Below are positions 58,991 through 64,000 of a stretch of 64,000 nucleotides of DNA, piece by piece. Origin of the DNA: Stappia stellulata DSM 5886 (GTDB lineage Bacteria; Pseudomonadota; Alphaproteobacteria; Rhizobiales; Stappiaceae); assembly GCF_000423705.1 (NCBI RefSeq), contig NZ_AUIM01000004.1, positions 662,587 to 726,586 of the forward strand. Reading direction: 5' to 3'. Numbering within the stretch: position 1 is the first letter of the stretch; each line of letters opens with the position of its first letter. Position numbers and translations under genes: made by a program. The notes under the pieces were generated by a model. The model was not told the origin of the DNA. It searched no databases and saw nothing but the letters and a program-made list of their open reading frames with translations.

Positions 58991-59863
58991 ATGCCCGAAT
59001 TCCTGCAATTCAGTGTATCCGGCCTGACGGTCGGCGCGGTCTACGCGCTGGTCGCGCTCGGCTTCACCATCATCTACAACGCCTCCGACGTGGTGAATTT
59101 CGCGCAAGGCGAATTCGTCATGATCGGCGGCATGGCAACCGTGTTCCTCACCGCCGCCGGGATCCCCCTTCCCGTGGCCGCGCTCATGGCCATCGCCGCC
59201 GCCATGGCGGTCGGACTGGCGCTGCACCGGCTCGCGATCGAGCCGGCGCGCGGCGCCTCGCCCGTCACCTTGATCATCATCACCATCGGCGCGTCGATCT
59301 TCCTGCGCGGCCTCGGCCAGGTCGTCTTCGACAAGCAGTTTCACTCGCTGCCGTCGTTTTCCGGCGATACGCCGATCCGGTTCGGCGGCGCCGCCATCCT
59401 GCCGCAAAGCTTCTGGGTGCTCGCCGGTGCCGGCATCATCGTCCTGGCGCTGTGGGCCTTCTTCAACCGCACGCTGCTCGGCAAGGCGGTGCTCGCCACC
59501 GCCGCCAACCGCCTCGCGGCAAGGCTCGTCGGCATCAACACCTCCTTCGTCGTCGGCTTTTCCTTCGTCGTCTCCGCCGCCATCGGCGCGATTGCCGGCA
59601 TTCTGGTGACCCCGATCACGCTGACGAGCTACGACATCGGCACGCTGCTGGCGCTCAAGGGCTTCGCCGCCGCCATGCTCGGCGGCATGGGCAATCCGCT
59701 CGGCGCCATCGTCGGCGGACTGGCCGTCGGCCTGCTGGAGGCCTTCGGCGCCGGCTATCTCTCCTCCACCTACAAGGATGCCATCGCCTTCATCGTCATC
59801 CTCGGCGTGCTTTTCGTCATGCCCGGCGGCCTGTTCGGTCGCGCCAGCGTGGAGCGCGTGTGA
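58991..59863 (+). CDS. Liv-type permease of the phenylacetate region (LivH family)
   Basis: A 290-residue permease with about eight spans; ATG 58991 follows GGAGATCC. Family blocks are SVSGLTVGAVYALVALGF, VVNFAQGEFVMIGG and ALKGFAAAMLGGMGNPLGAI. It couples to the LivM-type gene through an overlapping GTG or a closely following ATG. Confidence 0.9.
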   Translation: MPEFLQFSVSGLTVGAVYALVALGFTIIYNASDVVNFAQGEFVMIGGMATVFLTAAGIPLPVAALMAIAAAMAVGLALHRLAIEPARGASPVTLIIITIGASIFLRGLGQVVFDKQFHSLPSFSGDTPIRFGGAAILPQSFWVLAGAGIIVLALWAFFNRTLLGKAVLATAANRLAARLVGINTSFVVGFSFVVSAAIGAIAGILVTPITLTSYDIGTLLALKGFAAAMLGGMGNPLGAIVGGLAVGLLEAFGAGYLSSTYKDAIAFIVILGVLFVMPGGLFGRASVERV

Positions 59864-59865
59864 CC

Positions 59866-60810
59866 ATGCCGGCCCTCCTCTCTCATCGTCTCGCCGTTCC
59901 CCTCGTCATCGCCCTCGTGGTCGTGGCGCTCTCCTTCGCCCTGCCCTCGAACTTCTACCTGCGCGTCGCAGCACTTGTGTGGATCTCCGCACTTGCCGTG
60001 ATCGGGCTGAACCTCCTGATGGGCTATGCCGGTCAGGTGAGCCTGGGACACGCCGGCTTCTTCGGCCTCGGCGCCTATGCGGTCGCCGTGCTGCCGGCAC
60101 AATTCGCGCTGCATCCGCTCCTCGCCGCCCTTGTCGGCGCGGTGATCTGCGGGCTGATCGCCTTTGTCGTCGGACGGCCGATCCTGAAGCTCAAGGGCCA
60201 TTATCTCGCCGTCGCAACGCTCGGCTTCGGCATTCTGATCGCCATGGCGATCTCCAACGAGGCCTGGCTGACCGGCGGGCCGGACGGGATGCCGGTCAGC
60301 CGCATGACGCTGTTCGGCTGGCGCGCACGCGGCGCGGAGACCTGGTACTGGATCACCGGCGGATTGCTGGTCGTCGGCGCATGGATCGCGGTCAACCTGG
60401 TGGCAAGCCCCACGGGCCGCGCGCTGCGGGCCTTGCACGATTCCGAAGTCGCCGCACGCGTCGCCGGCATCGATGTCGCCCGCTACAAGGTCCGCGTTTT
60501 CGTGATTTCCGCCGTCTATGCCTCCGTCGCGGGCTCGGCGCTGGCGCTGGTCAACGGCTTCGTCACGCCGGAAACGGCGAACTTCATGCATTCCATCGAG
60601 CTGGTGACCATGGTGGTCGTGGGCGGCATGGGCTCGATCCTCGGATCGGTCGCGGGTGCTGCGATCCTCGTCGTGCTGCCGCAGGTTCTCACCGCCTTCC
60701 ACGAATACGAGCACATGCTGCTCGGCCTGATGATGATGGTGATCATGATCGTGCTGCGGTCGGGCATCGTGCCGAGCCTTGCCGCGCTGATCCAGCGGAG
60801 GCGCAAATGA
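59866..60810 (+). CDS. Liv-type permease of the phenylacetate region (LivM family)
   Basis: A 314-residue permease. ATG 59866 is used; GTG 59860 overlaps the upstream stop (GTGA) and has GGAG at closer spacing, so the true start may be two codons earlier. Typical blocks are LNLLMGYAGQVSLGHAGFFG, LKLKGHYLAVATLGFGILI, AARVAGIDVARYKVRVFVIS and VVVGGMGSILGS. The C-terminus is basic (IQRRRK). Confidence 0.9.
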   Translation: MPALLSHRLAVPLVIALVVVALSFALPSNFYLRVAALVWISALAVIGLNLLMGYAGQVSLGHAGFFGLGAYAVAVLPAQFALHPLLAALVGAVICGLIAFVVGRPILKLKGHYLAVATLGFGILIAMAISNEAWLTGGPDGMPVSRMTLFGWRARGAETWYWITGGLLVVGAWIAVNLVASPTGRALRALHDSEVAARVAGIDVARYKVRVFVISAVYASVAGSALALVNGFVTPETANFMHSIELVTMVVVGGMGSILGSVAGAAILVVLPQVLTAFHEYEHMLLGLMMMVIMIVLRSGIVPSLAALIQRRRK

Positions 60811-61595
60811 GCATCCTCGCAGTCCAGGACATCGGCATCGCCTTCGGCGGCGTACGCGCCGTCGACAATGTGTCCTTTACCGCCGAGACGGGACAGGTCT
60901 TTTCGATCATCGGCCCCAACGGCGCGGGAAAGACCACGCTGTTCAACCTGGTCTCCGGCGTCTATCGGCCGAAGACCGGCCAGGTGCGGCTCGACGGCGC
61001 CGAGGTAACGACGCTGGAGCCGAACCGCCTCGCCGAGCGCGGGTTGTCGCGCACCTTCCAGAACCTCCAGGTGTTCTTTCGCATGAGCGCGCGGGAAAAC
61101 GTCATGGTCGGCCGTCACCTGAAGGAGAAACGCGGCCTGCTCGCCCATCTCCTCGCACTGCCCTCGACGCTTGCCCAGAACCGCGAGAGCGCGGAAATCG
61201 CCGACACGTTGCTGGCACGCGTCGGACTGGCGGATTACGCCGACACGCCGGCCTCCTCCATGCCCTATGGCGCCTTGAAGCGTCTGGAAATCGCCCGTGC
61301 GCTCGCAGCCGATCCCAAGGTGCTGCTGCTCGACGAGCCGGCCGCCGGCTGCAACCCGGTGGAAACGGAAGAGATCGAACGGCTGATCCGCACCATTGCC
61401 GACGACGGCGTCGCCGTGGTGCTTGTGGAACACGACATGAAGCTCGTCATGCGCATTTCCGACCGGGTGCTGGTGCTCGACCAGGGCCGCGTGCTGGCGG
61501 AAGGCCCCGGCGCGGAGATCCGCTCCAACCCCAAGGTGATCGAAGCCTATCTGGGAACCCATGGAACGCGGGAGGCAAACCTTGCTCTCGACTGA
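60807..61595 (+). CDS. Liv-type ATP-binding protein of the phenylacetate region (LivG family)
   Basis: A 262-residue ATPase overlapping the LivM-type gene by ATGA. Walker A is GPNGAGKTT, the Q-loop RTFQNLQVFF, the signature region MPYGALKRLEIARAL, Walker B VLLLDEPAAGCNPVE and the switch His in VLVEHDM. All are standard for LivG. It overlaps the LivF-type frame at its 3' end. Confidence 0.92.
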   Translation: MSILAVQDIGIAFGGVRAVDNVSFTAETGQVFSIIGPNGAGKTTLFNLVSGVYRPKTGQVRLDGAEVTTLEPNRLAERGLSRTFQNLQVFFRMSARENVMVGRHLKEKRGLLAHLLALPSTLAQNRESAEIADTLLARVGLADYADTPASSMPYGALKRLEIARALAADPKVLLLDEPAAGCNPVETEEIERLIRTIADDGVAVVLVEHDMKLVMRISDRVLVLDQGRVLAEGPGAEIRSNPKVIEAYLGTHGTREANLALD

Positions 61596-62307
61596 AGCCC
61601 CCCTCCTCTCCGTCGCGGACCTCACCTCCGCCTATGGGCGCATCGAGGCGCTGCACGGGTTGTCGCTGCATGTCGGCGCGCGTGAGATCGTCGCGCTCGT
61701 CGGCGGCAACGGCGCCGGCAAGACCACGCTTCTGCGCGCGCTTTCGGGCGTCCAACCGGTCACCGGCGGGCGCGTCTCCTTCGAAGGCACGGACATCACC
61801 CGCGCCAGCCCGCATGCGCGCGTGCGCGCCGGCATCGCCCAGGTGCCGGAAGGGCGGCAGATCTTCACGCCGCTGACGATCGAGGACAATTTGCGCCTGG
61901 GCGCCTATCTGCGCAAGGACAAGGACATCGCCGACGATCTGGAGCGGGTCTATGCGCTCTTCCCGGTGCTCAAGGAACGCCGGCGCAATCCGGCCGGCGG
62001 CCTGTCGGGCGGCCAGCAGCAGATGCTCGCCATCGGCCGCGCGATGATGAGCCGGCCCAAGCTGCTGCTGCTCGACGAGCCGTCCATGGGCCTTGCGCCG
62101 GTTCTCGTCGACCAGGTGTTCGAGATCATCGCCCGGCTGCGCGACACCGACGACGTGACGATCTTCCTGGTGGAGCAAAACGCCTTCGCCGCGCTGTCGA
62201 TTGCCGACCGGGGCTATGTCATCGAGACCGGCGACATCGCCATGAGCGGTCCGGGCAAGGAACTGCTCTCCGACGACCGGGTGCGCGAGGCCTATCTCGG
62301 CGTGTGA
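61561..62307 (+). CDS. Liv-type ATP-binding protein of the phenylacetate region (LivF family)
   Basis: A 241- to 248-residue ATPase. ATG 61561 gives the longer form, but TTG 61582 has GGGAGG six bases upstream and is the better ribosome-site choice. Walker A is GGNGAGKTT, with GG in place of GP; the signature is LSGGQQQMLAIGRAM and Walker B LLLLDEPSMGLAP. Its last 16 bases overlap the convergent diguanylate cyclase gene. Confidence 0.9.
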   Translation: MERGRQTLLSTEAPLLSVADLTSAYGRIEALHGLSLHVGAREIVALVGGNGAGKTTLLRALSGVQPVTGGRVSFEGTDITRASPHARVRAGIAQVPEGRQIFTPLTIEDNLRLGAYLRKDKDIADDLERVYALFPVLKERRRNPAGGLSGGQQQMLAIGRAMMSRPKLLLLDEPSMGLAPVLVDQVFEIIARLRDTDDVTIFLVEQNAFAALSIADRGYVIETGDIAMSGPGKELLSDDRVREAYLGV

Positions 62308-63806
62308 GGCGCGACCCGCGCCGCGATCCGCTCGTCGGACGGCAGATCCCCGGCCCCCGCCTCGTCTGCCCCTTGATCTTGCGAAAGATAGGCGCGCCCG
62401 CGCCCGTCTTCCTTGGCGCGGTAGAGCGCCTCGTCGGCGCTGCGGATCACCGATTTTGCGGTTCGCGCATCCTCCGGCCACCAGGCAACGCCGATGCTCG
62501 CGCCCACGCTCGCGCGTCCGCCCTCGATGGGGATTTCGGCGCAGATGCTCTCCACGATACCGTCGCACAGGAGACGTACGGCATCTCGCCCTAGCCCCTC
62601 GTGCAGCAGGACGATGAATTCGTCGCCGCCCACCCGCGCGGCAATGCCTCGCCCCTCGACAATGGCCAGGATCCGGGACGCAACGGTGCGCAGCACCTGG
62701 TCGCCTGCCGAATGGCCGTAGGTGTCGTTCACGGCCTTGAAGCGGTCGAGATCGATGCAGAGCACGGCACAGCGGTCCTGTTCGCCCCGGCTCAGGATCT
62801 CTTCCAGCAGACGGTCGAAGTAAAGCCTGTTCGGCAAGCCGGTCAGCGCATCGTGATGGGCGAGGAAGCGGTTGCGCGCCTCGCTTTTTTGCATGCGCTG
62901 CAGAGCCCGGCCGTAAAGCACAGCCACCGCACCGAGCGACAGCATTGCCAGGGCGACCACGCCGGCGAGAACCGGAAGCGCCTGGCTCCAGATCACGGTT
63001 GAGGGATGCGACAGCGTCCAGGAGGCGTAGAGGGCATCGGCATCCGCCTTGCGGCTGACCCGCAGGGCCCCGGCCCCTTCCGGCACCCGGTCGCCCGACG
63101 TGACGGCGAAGTCCTGCAGCCCGAGTTTCGCGCCCGCCGTCTCCATCATCGCCGAGGTCAGTGGCTTCAGCGTCAGGAGCACATTCGGCTGCCCGTCGGG
63201 CAGCGTCTCATCGTCGTCGGGAACGATCGCCTGCGCGACGATCATGTTGACGTCGCCGTCGACCATCCGGAAATCGGACACATAGATCGGCACCGGGGAG
63301 CGCACCGGATGCGCCAGGATCGTGAACCGTTCCCCGCGCGGCAGCCGTTTGGCCATATAGACCTCCCGGGCGGCGGCGATCAGGTCAAAGGCCAGGTCGA
63401 CGTGTCTTTGCGCTTCCGCCACCGCGAGAATGTCGTCCTCAAACACCATCACGCGCGGGGCATCGTCCGGTCCGATCACGATGGTGGTCTGGATGCCGAA
63501 ATCGTCCCACAGCCAGTCCGCCATTTCCTCGCGGACGAACTCCCAGTCGATGCGCGACATCAGTGCACGCACCGCCTCGTCCCAATGCGAGATCTGCGAC
63601 TGGTCCCGGGCCAGGATTTCCGTCTGACGGGCCACCTCGTTGCGCACGAGGTTCTGCTCGTCGGCAGCGCGCACCTCGTCGGCGATCCCGCCGGCCCGCG
63701 TCAGCACATGCGCATTCGACACGACGAAAGCGATCACCACCGCCGCACAGATCAGATAGATCCCCACGGCAATATTGCTCTCCCGCATCTTCAACCAGCG
63801 CGCCAT
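62292..63806 (-). CDS. CHASE4-like sensor diguanylate cyclase
   Basis: A 504-residue membrane protein: an N-terminal span (about residues 11-32), a periplasmic domain of some 230 residues with the CHASE4-like segment ISHWDEAVRALMSRIDWEFV, a second span near residue 280, and a GGDEF domain. The GGDEF core is RVGGDEFIVLL with ALTGLPNRLYFDRLLEEI upstream, so cyclic-di-GMP synthesis is expected. The inhibitory RxxD site is absent (the matching bases encode RGIA). ATG 63806 with AAAGGGAC is preferred over ATG 63839. It is convergent with livF and overlaps its end. Confidence 0.9.
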   Translation of the reverse strand: MARWLKMRESNIAVGIYLICAAVVIAFVVSNAHVLTRAGGIADEVRAADEQNLVRNEVARQTEILARDQSQISHWDEAVRALMSRIDWEFVREEMADWLWDDFGIQTTIVIGPDDAPRVMVFEDDILAVAEAQRHVDLAFDLIAAAREVYMAKRLPRGERFTILAHPVRSPVPIYVSDFRMVDGDVNMIVAQAIVPDDDETLPDGQPNVLLTLKPLTSAMMETAGAKLGLQDFAVTSGDRVPEGAGALRVSRKADADALYASWTLSHPSTVIWSQALPVLAGVVALAMLSLGAVAVLYGRALQRMQKSEARNRFLAHHDALTGLPNRLYFDRLLEEILSRGEQDRCAVLCIDLDRFKAVNDTYGHSAGDQVLRTVASRILAIVEGRGIAARVGGDEFIVLLHEGLGRDAVRLLCDGIVESICAEIPIEGGRASVGASIGVAWWPEDARTAKSVIRSADEALYRAKEDGRGRAYLSQDQGADEAGAGDLPSDERIAARVAPHTPR

Positions 63807-63914
63807 CAACCGTCCCTTTTCATTGTTCGTCAGCACCATGGCGGATACTGTTGAATCTTCAACTAAACGTTATGGTTCGCAGGTGGTTAACGGGAGACGG
63901 TCGCAAACGCCACA

Positions 63915-64000
63915 ATGACACGCAACGGACGGCTTTCCGTCCCCAACCGTCGGGACATGCTGAAATGGGGCACGGGCGCGGCCCTGTCGGGACTTGCCGC
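63915..64000 (+). CDS. Start of a Tat-exported protein (partial)
   Basis: The last 86 bases open with ATG and encode MTRNGRLSVPNRRDMLKWGT followed by GAALSGLA, a twin-arginine signal peptide (NRRDMLKWG). The gene is cut by the window edge. Many binding proteins begin this way, so another transporter may start here. The ATG lies 75 bases from the divergent diguanylate cyclase start and has no clear ribosome site. Confidence 0.7.
   Translation, partial: MTRNGRLSVPNRRDMLKWGTGAALSGLA

Noticed and set aside
1-64000. CRISPR arrays, tRNA or rRNA genes, prophage or integrase genes
   Set aside because: I found no regularly spaced repeats of that kind, no cloverleaf-like sequences with a conserved T-loop, and no phage or recombinase protein motifs.

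Overview
The window is a GC-rich, gene-dense stretch of chromosome-like DNA (about 60 coding genes, many with 4-base ATGA/GTGA overlaps) of an alphaproteobacterial type, most likely Hyphomicrobiales (Stappiaceae/rhizobia-like) or a close relative. That placement is inferred from the abundance of ABC uptake systems with adjoining catabolic genes, the phenylacetate genes of the PaaN type, and a short REP-like palindromic element. No rRNA, tRNA, CRISPR array, prophage or intact transposase is seen. Nearly everything is peripheral catabolism: binding-protein ABC transporters each followed by dedicated enzymes and a local regulator.

1-15.8 kb: otnK-otnC (four-carbon acid-sugar catabolism), then two mirror-like modules on the minus strand. 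Module 1 (7786 down to 2253) is a binding protein, permease and ATPase of the polar amino-acid type, an SDR, an NAD-epimerase-family protein and a D-hydantoinase-like amidohydrolase. Module 2 (14947 down to 8716) is ureidoglycolate lyase (AllA), a PuuE/allantoinase-like deacetylase, a binding protein, two permeases, an epimerase-family protein, an ATPase and an SDR. A GntR/FCD regulator at 15065 is divergent from module 2. Similar 11-bp-spaced repeats lie at the head of both modules, suggesting one regulon. The combination of ureide/hydantoin hydrolases with sugar-type dehydrogenases suggests uptake and breakdown of a ureide- or hydantoin-bearing polyol or sugar acid.

15.8-25.2 kb: a LysR regulator, a decayed class II aldolase, a membrane-anchored alpha/beta hydrolase, and then a cluster with no recognised pathway: a 666-aa protein with papain-like Gln/Cys/His/Asn spacing, an ATP-grasp ligase and, divergently transcribed across a strikingly AT-rich intergenic region, an agmatinase-type ureohydrolase. 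A polytopic membrane protein and a tautomerase-SnoaL fusion follow.

25.3-39.6 kb: a HutC-type GntR regulator and one long plus-strand operon with a complete Liv-type ABC transporter, an aconitase-like two-subunit dehydratase, an isocitrate-lyase/PEP-mutase-fold lyase, HyuB and HyuA (ATP-dependent hydantoinase/oxoprolinase), an isochorismatase-fold hydrolase lacking the catalytic Cys, and a flavoprotein. This looks like a complete route for an N-heterocycle or cyclic imide.

39.6-52.0 kb: a minus-strand operon beside a LysR regulator, with a polyamine-type ABC transporter, class III aminotransferase, BKACE, GNAT, acetylpolyamine-amidohydrolase-like HDAC, DAO-type flavo-oxidase and RidA. It fits breakdown of an acylated amine. 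An ornithine-cyclodeaminase-family gene and a small exported protein follow.

52.2-62.3 kb: phenylacetate genes (a PaaR-like TetR, paaK, paaI, paaG, paaN) with two matching operators, plus a second complete Liv-type transporter. The window closes with a CHASE4-like diguanylate cyclase and the start of a Tat-exported protein. Hairpins directly after each of five binding-protein genes probably set the binding protein's excess over the rest of its transporter.
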